Source: Marsupella aquatica (taxonomy: Eukaryota; Marchantiophyta). From it: a DNA stretch of 64,000 nucleotides. A program made the position numbers and the translations under genes. The notes beneath the pieces were generated by a model. That model worked only from the letters and a program-made list of their open reading frames with translations. It had not been told where the DNA came from and made no database searches. The stretch covers positions 13,082,001 to 13,146,000 of the forward strand of contig OZ316897.1 in NCBI GenBank assembly GCA_973895155.1. Reading direction: 5' to 3'. Within the stretch, counting starts at the first letter, position 1; the number at the start of each line of letters is the position of its first letter. Positions 37,172 to 49,739 of this stretch are shown piece by piece.

Positions 37172-38330
37172 AAGATCGGAAATTAGATCTCAACACATTC
37201 TGGTAGTGCAAATCGCACGCCTGGGCAATCAAATGAATTCAATCAATTGCACGTTGATCCTGTTCAGATGCACGTCTTCAAGAATACTGTTCCTGTCAAT
37301 TATTATCTTTCCATCATCGATTTCGCATCGCGCTTCAGAACCGGAACCGACGCCCTGATCCGCGAGGCCTCAATAAAATCCCGGAACTCTCCGCAAACCC
37401 TACCACACCAATTTCACCACGCGTTCACACGAAAAACAACACCCCTCCTCCGCCGCCGACTGGCCGTCTACTGTCAGCCTCACTCGTTGGTCTCCTTGCC
37501 CGCCCGTCTGTCCACAGGACGGTGCACTGCAGCAGATCCTTCCTCAACAAAATCCGAATTCGCCTTAGCAGATCCTCACTCCTCTCCGACTCACCAACGT
37601 GATGATGTTCAACCTCCACAATCCGAAATGCGTTCTCCCCACACCAAACCACAACCCACAACCCACAACAACAACAACAACAACAGCTCCACAAACCAGC
37701 AATCGGCTTAAGAAAACTCCTCCTTCGCCGGATTTCAATGCTCGTCAACACCTTCTTCAGACGACGTGCTGAATTGCTAAATTCTCTCGACCTTCTACCT
37801 ATCTATCTGTACAACAAGCTCTAACGCGTCTCCCTTCCTTCCTTCCTTCCTCCCTTCTTCCCTTCAAGCTGGCCGCCAGTTGTAGCACGTAGCTCCAGAA
37901 GCAGCAGGGTACAAGCAGAGATTGCAGTATTGCACAGCAGCAGCCGAAGACGACAATGTCTTGTCGCAAAGGCTGAGGCCCGAGAAAAAGAAGGCGAAGA
38001 GCAACAAGAATCGGAGCAGCGACCCTCCCTGACCCACACCTCCCCACCCCCACCAAAAAAAGCCCTCCCCACCTGACAATGCAAAGAGGGCGGAGTGCGA
38101 CTCCAATTAAAAACTGCTAATCGAAAAGAGAAGATGGGTTTTCACGGGCAGAAGAAAGCTGAGGAACGCGACCACACAGCGGACCAGATCGACAGCAGCA
38201 ACGAAAGAATTTGGGACGACCGAAATTGGAGGATAACACGACGAGAGAGAGAGAGGCAACGAGAGCTTAAATGCGGAGAAAGCGAACTTGCCTGTGCCTC
38301 TGAAAGACTCTACTGCTCTGCTACTAGAGA
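37172..38330. other. Upstream region of the cytidylyltransferase gene
   Basis: No second gene is supported. A CAA run (37664-37686) and a CTTC-rich run (about 37830-37865) are present, and the minus strand is rich in GGT/GTTG and GAAGG words, as in plant 5' leaders. Competing open frames on both strands reflect this low complexity. Confidence 0.45.
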
Positions 38331-38339
38331 ATAGTAGTC

Positions 38340-39110
38340 CAGCGGTGATACCGTAGTAACGCTAGCACCAGCCAACCGTGGTAGGGTGCGGCCAGTTACG
38401 GTACGGTACACCCAGCCAACTGTGGTTACATCCAGCCAACGGCATGCATGTATATTAGTAAGTCCACATGCATGTCTAGCAAGTCCACGAGTGTAGGGCA
38501 AGGTGAAACTCTATATATAAATTAAGTCTAGGACAATTATGTATAGAAAAAGTGAAGAAAACCTAACTTATAGCCCTATGACAATAAGGGAAGAAAACCT
38601 GACCAACTGTAGTGGAGATTTCTAAGCTTTTTTTAAGCAGAGCTTGGATAATAAGCTTTGCCCAGATCTCCATTAGAGTAGGTAATTTTTATCCCCAAAA
38701 AATGTTATTTTTGGGCAAGAGATTTGGGAATATCAAATATCTCCAGAAATGATCACACATGGGCAACCTGCATTCTGCACAAAGATTAGGTATGGGTTAA
38801 GACACCACGTACCAGCAATTATTGGTGTGGGTTTTGTATACAATCCAAAACAACGTGATCTAAAACATTTTTTAGGCTTCAAAATGAAAATTATTTGTAG
38901 CCTTGTGTGAAAGGGTTTTTGCCTCTAAAAGCCCAGAAACTGCTCTACATCATTACTTTGGAGTATCATAGTCCTACGGTAGTGCAGCTAGCACCAGCCA
39001 ACCATGGTAGGGTCTTCTGGTTATGGGTACATCAAAGCCAACCCTGGTAACATCCAGTTGCGTCCAGCACCGGTACATCCAGCAATCCATGTCATGCATG
39101 TGTAATGCAG
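38340..39110. repeat. Pair of diverged CCAGCCAAC-rich repeats
   Basis: Blocks at about 38340-38475 and 38975-39110 share GCTAGCACCAGCCAACC then TGGTAGGGT, then GGTACA, CATCCAG and a terminal CATGCATG word. Within each block CCAGCCAAC or CATCCAGC recurs at short intervals, so the block is itself an internal array. Confidence 0.6.
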
Positions 39111-42100
39111 CAAATACTTACCGGTTTTATGGGAATTAATCATGCTTTGCATCACAGTCCAAACCTGGAATATCTCAAAAATAAATAAATAAATTTATGG
39201 GTGTTTTATGATGCACTACTGTCCATAGATGGGTTTGAAAAAGGAAACAAAACGCTCGTCCTCCGTGTTGCAAGATACGGTACGAAGTACGAACTGTGTT
39301 TTCCGACGGCGCTGCGATCAACGCGGTTAGAATTCTCTCGTTCTGTACACTATAGTCGTTCTTCGCCACTTTGGTCGGTGCCAGAGCTACCGCCCGATCT
39401 GGCAGCGTCGGGGTGGATCGGCAGCCACCCTAAAATAGCGGGGGGCTGCCAGAATAGCAATGGGCACCCACTTCCCGGCTCGTAAACCGCGTTCAGATCC
39501 TCTCCTTAATAATAATAATAGAAACCTTTTTTACTTGCGTAACGGAATAGCTCCCTGAAAATTTTTCCCGCGCGCTTCTGTCAACTGAATCTTGACGCAG
39601 CGCTCTCCCGACTTGTGGATGGATACGGTGAATATGCACCGTGTTTAGTGTTTACTTTCCCGGCCAAGTCGACCGGTTCTGCTCAAACGAGGCCCACCAT
39701 AATAATAATGATAAATATTCGTCGTCGAACCGTCAGGACATAAAGCTCCCAACGTGGTGGAGGTGTGGCGGACGAGCTACAGTCGTAATGCGTCATTCCA
39801 CGCAAGTCGGCGAATCACCAAGACTTGTATCGCCTACCTTGTCTAAATGATGCAGGTTCTGGAATAATTGCACATCAAAATTAATAGCTACTGTAGATTA
39901 TTTAGAATTCTCACTAATTTAAATAATATACTTGGGTTTAGCAGGGTATCAATCAAATCACGTATTGTATCATGTCACATTATAGAGACACATCTAAGAA
40001 CATCTCACTCTGTTTAGCAGCAGTTGCACACTATGGCTTAGTTTTGCCCATTTGTTTGGAGGCTTGGAAAGTAGCTGTGCTCACATCCTTCTGAAATTCA
40101 CCAACGGCCACACTAAGATGACCACAAGAATTTATGTTCCAGTTGTTGTCACTAAACATTCAAACCTGGGACTTCTAGTACATTCTCTTGTTAACTTTTT
40201 ATGTCCGGCTAATGGCCAACTCGCATGTTATCATGCCGGCCTTTGTGCTCCCTATACTTTTGGGAAAATGTAGCATTTCTATGGGCAGAAAATCTGACAC
40301 AAATCTTGGTCTGTACTTCCATTACGATAGAGTTGGTAACAAGTGTATAATGTTTTTGTTTTTCTCACAAGGCAAAGGTCAGAAAGTGTAAGGGCCGGAA
40401 ACTTTCTGATCCTTGCCCTTGGGAGCCCATTAAATATGCCATCTGGCCTGGCCCATGAGGGGGTACTGCCAGAAATGTCTCGTTTGCTCACATATTCACA
40501 ACACTCAAGTAAAAGGCCATTTTTCTAAAGACATTTCACATCCGAGTTGGTCCTAATGACTCGCCAATACGTAGACATGTCCTGGCTGATTGTCCGTCAA
40601 TCACCATCAGGATCACCATGGGAAAAATGATAGTGGATGAGTAGGGCAATCCCCAAGCCACCTAAATCTAGCTGCCGATTACACCCATTTGCAGGCCCTC
40701 CACATATTTGCAGATACATGGCGAACATGGGGACAGTTACTTTTAAACCTGGCTGCACTTGCCTGGAAATGGAGGTTACTGCTCAAAAAGGGAACAGTGG
40801 AGATGCTCTAACTAAGTGAATATGGTTCGTGTCAAACGAGAGGCCTGCATGGACAGAAGAATAGACGACAATGATATTAAACCTACTCACCAGGGTGTGA
40901 ATCTATACATGTAAGGGCCACTTTTGGATCCATGTTTGGTAAAGCATCACAAAAAAGACAAAAATAAATTAAAATTGGGCCAGTTCACGCCTACCCTCTG
41001 CATATGAAGCGCCGTCATCATGCCCTACCTATCCTTTCTAGAGACTCTTCATAAATATAAAAAGAGTTGAATCTGAATCTAGAGATGCTCTGAAGCTCTT
41101 CTACTGATGGGCGTGTCGTTTATAGGTCTTCAAGGCAAATCACAATTGAATCTGAAAATGAGTTGAATATTCTTTATTGTTTTCCCCCTTGAAAGGGGAA
41201 CCATAAAAGAGCAAGCTGCACAACTGGCTTGCAGGTCTACTGGACAATTTGTCTGTATCATATTAGCCCCAATACCTGTGAGCTGTGCACAAGAAGGGCT
41301 CCCTTACCTCCATTCAGACTAAAATGCCCATCCCCATTCACAAGCATAGTCTAAAGATTCAATTTTTATATTATCAAAGAAATTATGGCCTATCAATGGC
41401 TTCACTTTATGGAATAGGGTAATGAAAGGTAGACTTTGGTTGCAAGTTAAGGTATAGAGCATTTTTTTTCCTGTGTCTTGTTCAATTGGGGATCAAGAAT
41501 GGAGCAAAATGCAGGAAGTAAGATACTCCAAATAGGCACAATGGTCCCCCCAACATGGATCCGGTTTGTGGTTTTTTTTTGGTCCCCACTTGAGTCTTTG
41601 GACCTTGACTTTACCTATTCGCTTCTATTGATCTTCATTGTGTACATTTTAGTTAGCACAGCAAATGTCAAACTAAAAGAGTCTTGGGTTTATAGTCCAA
41701 AATGTGTAATCCAGGTGAAAATTCAGTTGCTTTTTATGGGGAAATATCTCCCAGAACAAGCTGTGCAACTGGTTGCAGAAAGAAAATCCTCTGGAATCTG
41801 CTTTCTTTGGAGATAGGGTCAATGGGAATCAGACATGGATTGCTTAACCTTCAGAAATAACAGGGCGTCTCAAATTTAGAAATTACAAATGATGACTTTT
41901 GGCCATAAATGAATGGTCATTACCTTTTCACAAGGGTCTGGAAAAGTTTCTATTGTTTTTTCTTTCACTGGCCTCTAGAATGACTAATGGTAATGGCATA
42001 AGACTACTTATGGCAAAAAGTTATGTACTACAAATTTTGTAGTCCATAACTTTCTGTGTTTGTAACTCATAAGTAGTGAATTAAAGTCCATCAAATTGTC

Positions 42101-43019
42101 AGGTTTGAGATGCTCTAATGGACAAATAATAGAAATATTGTACAAGGTAAAGCCCTTTCTTGAGGGCATTGTCCCAAATGAGAGCATCAGGGGTTTAGGC
42201 CAACTGCTTACCATTTCTTTGGAGAATGCCCTGGACAAAGGGCTTCAACTAAATTTAAGTTATCTGAAGTTTTTGTTGTAGATGCCTTGGATCTTATGTG
42301 TTGAGCTAGTTTTAGTGGGTCACATAACACTATGCCGTGAACAGCCTACTGAGGGCAACCTTACTGTTGGTGAATGCCCAATGTTATAAATTGGCTACTT
42401 GAACGGTGCTTCAATAAGAAGGCCCTAAAAATCCAAAAAGCTATAAGAGTCAAACGAGCACACTGACATACTTAGGGGAGAGAATCGTTGCCAAACAGAC
42501 ATGTGCATGCAAGAAACACAGACAAGTGGAAAGACTTGCATGAACACGTGTTTATGTGGACCAGAAATCAAAGGTTAATTTAGTGTCTATTTTGGGATAC
42601 CACATGCAATCTCAATTTAAATAAGGTGTTTAAATTAGACTTGATTGTGTTTATTTTCATGTTTGCCGTATGCTTTTTAGGCCATTGCCATCCAGTTCCT
42701 TGAAGAAGCATGGACCAAGTTTTGATCTGCCAGATTTGTTTTGTATACCTTTGATGAAGCACAAAATACTCATTCCAACCTTTGTGAAATACCCTACTGA
42801 TGAAAAGAGAGGCAAGATAATCTTTTCAAACCAGAGAGGGCAAGAACATCAAAGAATGCTGCATCATCTGTTTGGAGATTATTATTACTTGACCTCAATT
42901 AGTTCAGTCAAGATATGGCAAAAAGCCACAAAAAGTAGAAACAGAGAAACTTCATGAGAGAACGTACAAACAAGTTGACTCAAAGAAAGAGCAAAGGTTG
43001 GACCTCATCATCTGGTAAA
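39111..43019. other. Intergenic DNA, no supported gene
   Basis: Almost 4 kb in which every open frame is short, lacks family character and has no convincing splice partners. A small TAATAATAATAAT run lies near 39510. Nothing else stands out. Confidence 0.45.
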
Positions 43020-43500
43020 TATGTAAGGTACATATTACCCAATGAAAGGTGTAGACTAACTGAGTTTTCATGATAAACTGAATATTGAGAATGTCAATAA
43101 AAGCCTGGATAAAAGTGAGGAAGGGCTGAACGTTGTGGAATGGTGAGTTCTTTATAGTACCCCATGAAGGGTTAGGATTATCTGAGGTCACATGATAGAA
43201 GGTGTATGTTATACAAGGCGACAAAAGTGGGGAAAGGCTGCTTGGGAAGTCTGTTGATCTGTGAATGTTCCAGTATTCAATGAATGGTTTGGATTAACTG
43301 ATTTCTCATGATAGACGTTGTATATAAGCAAGGCGATAAAAGTGGTGAAGGGCTGTTTGTGGACTCTGTTGAACTGTGAATTCTTCAGTACCCAATGAAC
43401 GGTTTGGAGTATTTAACTGAGGTCTCATGATAGGCGGTGTAAGTTAAGCCAGGCAATTACAGTGGGGAGGGCTGCTTGAAAACTCTGTTGCGAGGTTTAG
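43020..43500 (+). repeat. Degenerate tandem array, unit about 118 bp, four copies
   Basis: The unit can be tracked by the recurring word CTCATGATAG (or TTCATGATAA, CACATGATAG) at about 43066, 43190, 43306 and 43425. Each is preceded by CCCAATGAA or a variant and followed by an AAAAGTGG(GGA)AGGGCTG block and an ACTCTGTTG(A) word. Copies differ by substitutions and small indels, so the array is old. Confidence 0.75.
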
Positions 43501-44029
43501 TTGTGAAGAGCCAAGGGTGACCTTTGGGGAAGTGCTGTTCATGAACTCTATTGAATGATCAGTTAGCTGTTAACAAGTGATTGATTTGCTATTTCGAAGA
43601 TATGTCATAAAAAAAAGTGTCAGCCTGGGCCAAAGGAGCAAACTTGAGCTTGTTCAACAACAAGAAAGAAATGAAAAAGCTGGACCTCATAGCTTACATC
43701 AAAGTAGTTTCCATTCAGCTCTACAAACGGTAGGCACATAAAGCAAAAATAGCAATGGGGAGGGTAGGACTTGGTCCTCCTCGAACACAACAACCACAGA
43801 ACCAATCTTGATATTTGCACTATCTATCCATTTGCCAGCTACAGGCGAGAAATGGTCCCTCAAAACGAAGAGGAGTAATAACAGGAGAATATGGTGGGTC
43901 TACTTTCGTTGATTAGAAACACGGACGGTGCAACTCTTTAGTTTATAATAATGGCCCATCATGATTATGTTGTGAATCATCTATATATAAGTTGATTGGA
44001 TCACTGAAACATAATTCCTTCCCCATATG
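43501..44029. other. Intergenic DNA, nothing recognised
   Basis: No gene or repeat that I can support between the 118-bp array and the next duplicated block. Confidence 0.4.
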
Positions 44030-45280
44030 ATGCACATGAGGGTAGCTTTACTAGAGGTGGGGACCCTTGTGAATTTTTTTCACCAGAGAAGACTGAGGGC
44101 CACTTCTTGTTTTGAACATAGACTCCATAACAACAAAGTTTTAAAATAAAGTTCAAAAAATGCAAATCACTTGACTTTAGACAACCTTTGGACAACCTTT
44201 GGAGGTGATTTAGAACTCTAGACAAAATAAGCACTCCACATTATCGATTCCTTGGGCCCATATTTTATTTTTAGTTTTTTTGAAACTAAATGAAGAAAAA
44301 CACTTAGGAGACTCTCCCCACCCCAAGTGACATACATTCATAGTCTACTTTTCCATGTAGGATAAGTGGACAAAATACCTGAATGGGCCAGTGAGTCCTT
44401 GCAAAGTCAACTACGGCTGGTCCCACTCCTTACAGGTCCAGATTCAATCTTAAAGGGCATCGAAAAGAAGCAATGGGCCCCCTTTGTAAAGCCACCCCTT
44501 ATGAATCTCTTTGCCTTGGAAATAATTTTTTAATGCCATGAAGAACACAACATACAAAGAGGGGAGATTCATTTGAATATAGCTGTCAGTCCAAATGGGG
44601 AGCCACATACGTCCAATGTGCCCCACCAAAGCTATCCACAGGATCAGAAGCACAACGTGACAATTGTAGAGGCTACCACCCATAGCTGGGGATTGCGACG
44701 GTGGTTGACCAAATTAGAGTCCTGTTGCACACTTGGTTGTAGTATGACATGTCTAGTCAGGCTTTCCAAGAAGTTGGGGCCACTTGTGATGTTTTCCACC
44801 AAAGCAAAATTGCAGGCCACTTCTTAGTTAAATGTACGTCAATAAATACCAATCCCTTGAATTTGAATGAAGGAGCCAAAGTTTGCGAGCATTTGGAGTA
44901 CCTCTGGAGTTGATCTAAAAATCTAGACAAAACAAGCAGTCCATTCCTTACCATTAGAATAGGTAGACACAATTTGCCAAAATGGCCCCCAGTTCTTGTG
45001 ATGTCAGCTAACGTTGTTTTACACTCATTATACACTCCAGATTTGATCTCAGAGTATATATAGCAGTGCCCAAGAACAAAAATGCCCAAACAGGAGACAA
45101 GATTTCAAAGGCAAATAACTCAATAAATGATGGAAAGCGGAAAAGGGAAAAACCACAAGAGGGCCAAAGAAGCCCCACAAGCTCGAGAGTCCCAATCTCA
45201 CAGTGGATAAGAAGAGACATTCAATGGGCCTCCACATTTTGTAAAGCCACCCTAACTATCTAGTGGAAGTTTGTAGTTGG
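44030..45280. repeat. Diverged duplication of a block of about 500 bp
   Basis: Two related blocks, about 44030-44510 and 44750-45270, share ordered landmarks. These are a CACTTGTGAT..TTTTCCACCA or CCCTTGTGAA..TTTTCACCA word with GGCCACTTCTT, a TTTGGAGGTGATTTAGAA or TCTGGAGTTGATCTAAAA word with TCTAGACAAAA(C/T)AAGCA, a CTCCAGATTTGATCT or GTCCAGATTCAATCT word, and a final TTTGTAAAGCCACCC. The divergence is high. The second block also contains one copy of the dispersed repeat at 45.05 kb. Confidence 0.6.
45050..45205. repeat. Dispersed repeat family, copy 1
   Basis: Begins near GTATATATAGCAGTGCCCAA and contains AGGAGACAAGAT, CAAAGGCAA, an ACTCAATAAATGATGG-like word and AAAAGGGAAAAACC. The same ordered words recur at 55.05 kb and 59.87 kb. 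Read on the minus strand, the three copies give similar hydrophobic translations, but I regard that as a consequence of shared DNA. Confidence 0.7.
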
Positions 45281-46095
45281 CCCATGCAAAGCTGGTCTCT
45301 AGGGAAATTCTCTTCAAGATACAGACTGAGAGATATTTTGGCTTGAGTAATGGTGTGCTGGATCTAAGGGCCCCCCAAGAGGGCACAAATATAAAGCTTG
45401 ACAAACCAAGCAAATCACAATGCAACAGCGGGTTGCCTGAGTAGCCCGCAAAGACCCACAGGTGTAGGATAAATGATGAGTTTGGAGAGAGTCAAAATGT
45501 CATGGACCTGCTGAATGGAACTCAAGGTAGTGGCCAATCTTGAGGAGATACCCCATGCACTAGTTAAATTGCTTCCTTACGATTGGGTTTTCCCCCTTGG
45601 AGCATTGAAGACCCTTGGCGCCAAAGCCATAGGTGTTGTTTCTTGCTGGTGCTGCATGGTGAACAGTTGTTTCAACATTGAGTTTATAGTCAACCGTGTT
45701 TGGCATGCAGTTGGATACCAAACCATAGTAGACAATACTGGGTTCTGCAAATGAATTCTTGTGGTATATGGAGTGAGAGTAATTTATGTTATAAGAATTT
45801 CTGATATGAAACGGACCACGGGACCATCAGGAAGAAAGTCTTGCCAGGAGGTCCAGTACTTTATTTTTCTCCTAGGAAAGGAAACAACAAAGAAACATTA
45901 ATTTGTACACTTGGCCCTCTAAAATTCATTTTCTATATTAACCATTTGGATCCCACTCCAAGATGCTGCATGCCCTGGCCATTTCCATTAGGGTGTCTCA
46001 AAGCTTCAAATTGATGGACCTTAACTCAATAGTTAGGGGGTTACGGACAGAAAAAGTCATGGACTACCAAATTCATGAGGATTGTAGTCCGGGAA
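45281..46095. other. Intergenic DNA, nothing recognised
   Basis: No supportable gene; short open frames only. Confidence 0.4.
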
Positions 46096-46345
46096 GTATA
46101 TATAATAGCAATCACACTTAAAGCATAAATGAAAGGAGTGAAATAAAGTGTGGCTTCAGGAAACAGGTCATAAGTTTTTGCCAGAAGGATTTTTCATATG
46201 CCTTTATACACCATAAGTCAGTATATATAATAGCAATCACACTTAAAGCATAAATGAAAGGAGTGAAATAAAGTGTGGCTTCAGGAAACAGGTCATAAGT
46301 TTTTGCCAGAAGGATTTTTCATATGCCTTTATACACCATAAGTCA
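46096..46345. repeat. 125-bp exact tandem duplication
   Basis: The block starting GTATATATAATAGCAATCAC at 46096 and ending CACCATAAGTCA is repeated from 46221 with no difference that I could find. Exact identity points to a recent event, or to a duplication introduced during assembly. Confidence 0.93.
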
Positions 46346-47835
46346 CCGCAGAGGCCAATGAAAAGAACCAAACAACTTTAAGATAACCCTGTGATTAAGT
46401 TATGGCCAAAAGCCATTGTCTGTCACTTTGAAGCATTGAGTCTGGCTTGAGACTCCCTATCAAACTTCTGACATGAAACAGTACCATGGGTGATAAGGAG
46501 AGCCCGGGTCTCAACATTTTCTCTTTGTATTAAATCTCCCTTGTACAAATCATGGGCACTGAGTTGCCACATAAAAGGTGCTACCATAGGGCTGGCTAAA
46601 TGCTGGAAACCTTCTTACCCTCATCCCCTTTTCCCATTTTTTCAAATGCTGTGGGCAAAGGCAGCAGGCAGCAAAAGACAGCATCAAGGTGGGACCCAGT
46701 AAAAAACAGCACAAGTTCCAAAGGACACTTGTCTATAATCCGTTGGCCGACGACAATGGCCTGCATTGAGTGGCAGGTCCAAACAGACAACCAGAAATGA
46801 GTTTCTAAAGAGCACTCCTCTAAAATCCCATTACCCCTCACAATCTTTACTTTAACTTACTCCTGATGTTTACTGTTTATGACCATAGGTCACATTTTCA
46901 CCTAGAGATGGGTGTTTTGACTATTCTTGCACTTTAATTTACTCTTGATGTTTACTGTTCATGATCCATTCCATAGAGTGAAACCTTAGGTCATACTTTC
47001 TCTAACAGAAAGTTTGGTTATTTTGCTTGCAATTAAGATGCATGTGAGTTTGGGTATGGGGAGTCCTTCTTCTAAGTATGCACCAGTATTGGGGAGTCCT
47101 TCCTCTGAGCATGCACCAGTATTCGAGCTAGTTTCTCTATACTAACATGAATCTTGGAATTTGTAGAGACAGAGGGGATGCGTTACATCACAATACGAGG
47201 GAAAAAGTTCCATACCACCTATCAAATCGTTGTGGCCACATCTAATATTAGGAGAGCTAAAGCCTACCTTAGCACACAATTAATGTGTTGATAGCTGGGC
47301 AGCAGGGGTACCACTCAAATCCTAAATCAGAAGCAATCATGGCAACATGACACATATGATGACATACTGTGCACATCGTCTTGTAAGGTGGCAAAGCACT
47401 GCATCGACGTGTAGAGAGTTGAGGAGACAAGTTTGTTCACAATTGCCATGATTCTTGACAAGTGTCCAGAGTTTCGCATGTTGACTTATCTTCTATTAGT
47501 TAGAATCTAGGATAAACCAAGAAAGTGGGAACAAGAGAATAAGTTCAGGCCCTTGGAGCTGCAAAGTGATGAATCATGAATCTGCAAAATGAATCTTCAG
47601 AAAGTTGCTGTATTATCGTAAAGCAATCCTTCTCCGATTGGAAAGACCACAAGCAATCTGTTGCGCTGTCGACACGTGCTCTCAATGTAACCAGGGTTGT
47701 GAACGTTGAGCATCATGGCTTGGAACTATCCAAAATAACCCAAGGCAGAGAGTGGGGCTACTACTTTTTCCATCCCCCATTCCCCCTACCCATACGCTAT
47801 GGGGAAAAGGGGTTATTGCTGTCAATTTACAAATG
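46346..47835. other. Intergenic DNA with two short diverged tandem repeats
   Basis: No gene is supported. A 33-bp duplication (GGGGAGTCCTTC..GCACCAGTATT) lies at about 47057-47123. An 80-90 bp diverged duplication (ACTTACTCCTGATGTTTACT versus ATTTACTCTTGATGTTTACT) lies at about 46852-46995. Confidence 0.5.
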
Positions 47836-47873
47836 CTTCTCAACTATGCCAGGACCCTGGCATAGTTGAGAAG
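47836..47873. other. Perfect 18-bp inverted repeat with 2-nt loop
   Basis: CTTCTCAACTATGCCAGG (47836-47853) is followed after two bases by its exact reverse complement (47856-47873). The cruciform-capable palindrome has no partner gene within several kilobases. Confidence 0.93.
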
Positions 47874-49369
47874 GAAGTTTATCTTACCGCAATTGGTCCG
47901 TAACAAGAGAACCCTAGGCACTTAAAGGATACATCTACAGTAGCCAGTAAAGAGCAATGCCAAGGTAGTATTCAGAGCCTAGAGCCTAGAGTAGCCTCTA
48001 GCCAGTGACTTTGAGGGGACAACCCTGAGTTGAGGATAGGGGTGTGAACTGTGAAGTGAACGGGCAAAAGCTCTTTTAGTTATGTTCATGTTCAATGGAC
48101 AGGTGGTCAAGCTATGCAGAGCTGAAGAAGGAGAAATACTAGGCAAAAAAGTGGGTGCTGCTAGCATATACCATTCCATTGATGTGAAGTGCAACAACTG
48201 TTTTCTCCTTATTTTTCTGAGTCAGGCAAGGTAGGGGATCTCTCCCAACTGTGAGAGCCAGTTCTGATCATCTGGAAGAGCCATCCAGTCTTCTGATCTG
48301 GTAACTTGCCCTGGTAACTTGCCCTTGGCCATAGTAAAGCTTCTGGGGAAATTTTGCAATCAATAAATTGTCATTCTTCCTTTGCCAACAAGGATGTGAG
48401 GTGGCTTGCAAATTACTTGCAGATGAAATAATTCTATTTAGTTACACTACTGAAGACTCAATGACCTAAGACTCATCTGGACTGGAGCCATAAAGCCTGA
48501 GAGCAGGAGGCCTAAAGACCAAGAGCCTCTACCCTTCATTATAGCATGCTCATCCTAGAACATGCTTAATATTTTGTCTTGTAGTGATATGTAAGTGGAT
48601 CAAATAAGAGAGTAGAACTAGAATAGGACATGCAAAGAAAAGTACATAGTGACCAATGAAAAGTACAGTCAGGAGCTTTGACACAAGGCACTACCATGTG
48701 TGCACTTAATTCAATGCGCCTTATTAATGACACTCAATTCAATAAAAACCATAAACTTAGGGAAGAAAGTCACGAAGGGAACTTAGACACGATGTGTTCA
48801 AGTTTATTTAGAATCATTTTTCTTTTTCATGAGAAACTTAAAAACTTTGTTCAAGTAATAGAAATTAAAGTCATTGGGATTTAAAATTAAGAGGGCTGCC
48901 AAAATGAGTTCCAAATTCTCTAAGATACCAAAAATTAAAGGGGGTCAAAAATTAATTAAAATCTATATAATACAAAGGATGCAATTTGATAAGGCACATT
49001 GAAATAAAAATACATGACACAAAAATTATGAGTAAGACAAAATCTGAAAAGTGCATTCACCAATAGCAGCTTCAAAATTTACTTCAAAAAAATTATGGAC
49101 TGGAGCAATAAAGCCTGAGAGCAGGAGGCCTGAAGACCAAGAGCCTCTACCCTTCACATAAATTATGAATGTCTGAGTCCTCTGTTATACGATAGATGCC
49201 CACATTTTAAAGACATCCAGGATCAAAACTGGCAAATAAGACCCTCATTCTATGCAAAAGACTGCACAAACATATATTATGTGTTGAGCAATGGCAATAT
49301 TCCCGACAACATGCACATGTACAACCCAATGAAGAAGTAGTTGTCAACAAGAGATACATAGTTCACGTT
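47874..49369. other. Intergenic DNA with a 60-bp direct repeat pair
   Basis: No gene is supported. A block running ACTGGAGC, ATAAAGCCTGAGAGCAGGAG, AAGACCAAGAGCCTCTACCC occurs at about 48481-48537 and 49099-49155 with two substitutions, about 618 bp apart in the same orientation. Confidence 0.6.
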
Positions 49370-49640
49370 TGATTAGGCTATGTCTAGAGGAACACACAAG
49401 AGCTTTATTGTACTCTAGGTCGGTCGACTATACCAAGTTTCCACAGCACGAGCTCTCACTATCTCTCAAGTGGCTCAATAACAATAAGCCTGAGTTGCTC
49501 ACACAAGCGGACACTTGCTTGCTTATATAGTATACAACACAATTAACCTAACCAAGTCTGAGACTACACTTAACCTAACTATGGTTACAAGTGTACGTTA
49601 CTCTAGATCTAAGAGTATTCCCCACATTATGGTGCACTAA
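49370..49640 (-). other. LTR- or promoter-like segment
   Basis: On the minus strand a TATA word followed by TATAAGCAAGCAAG lies near 49530. About 130 bp downstream is CAATAAAGCTCTTGTGTG with an AATAAA signal, the layout of a promoter plus poly(A) region in a plant LTR. I found no second copy, no clear TG..CA ends and no target duplication. It may be a decayed solo LTR or only resemble one. Confidence 0.3.
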
Positions 49641-49739
49641 AGAGGTTGAGAATGTAAGAGTACAGCAGATCTAGACCACAAGACCTTGCATGCCTATGGG
49701 TCCGGAGGAGGCATGGCTGCCAAAGGCCGGAAATAACTT

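Noticed and set aside
37247-37711. Plus-strand frame upstream of the cytidylyltransferase gene
   Set aside because: Low-complexity Thr/Pro/Asn tail from CAA and CCA repeats; probably the leader or promoter of the minus-strand gene.
41478-41816. 112-codon plus-strand frame with a hydrophobic stretch
   Set aside because: No homology recognised, isolated, and within a region of random short frames.
43020-43500. CRISPR-like array
   Set aside because: Repeats are long, diverged and contiguous without unique spacers, and the genome is eukaryotic.
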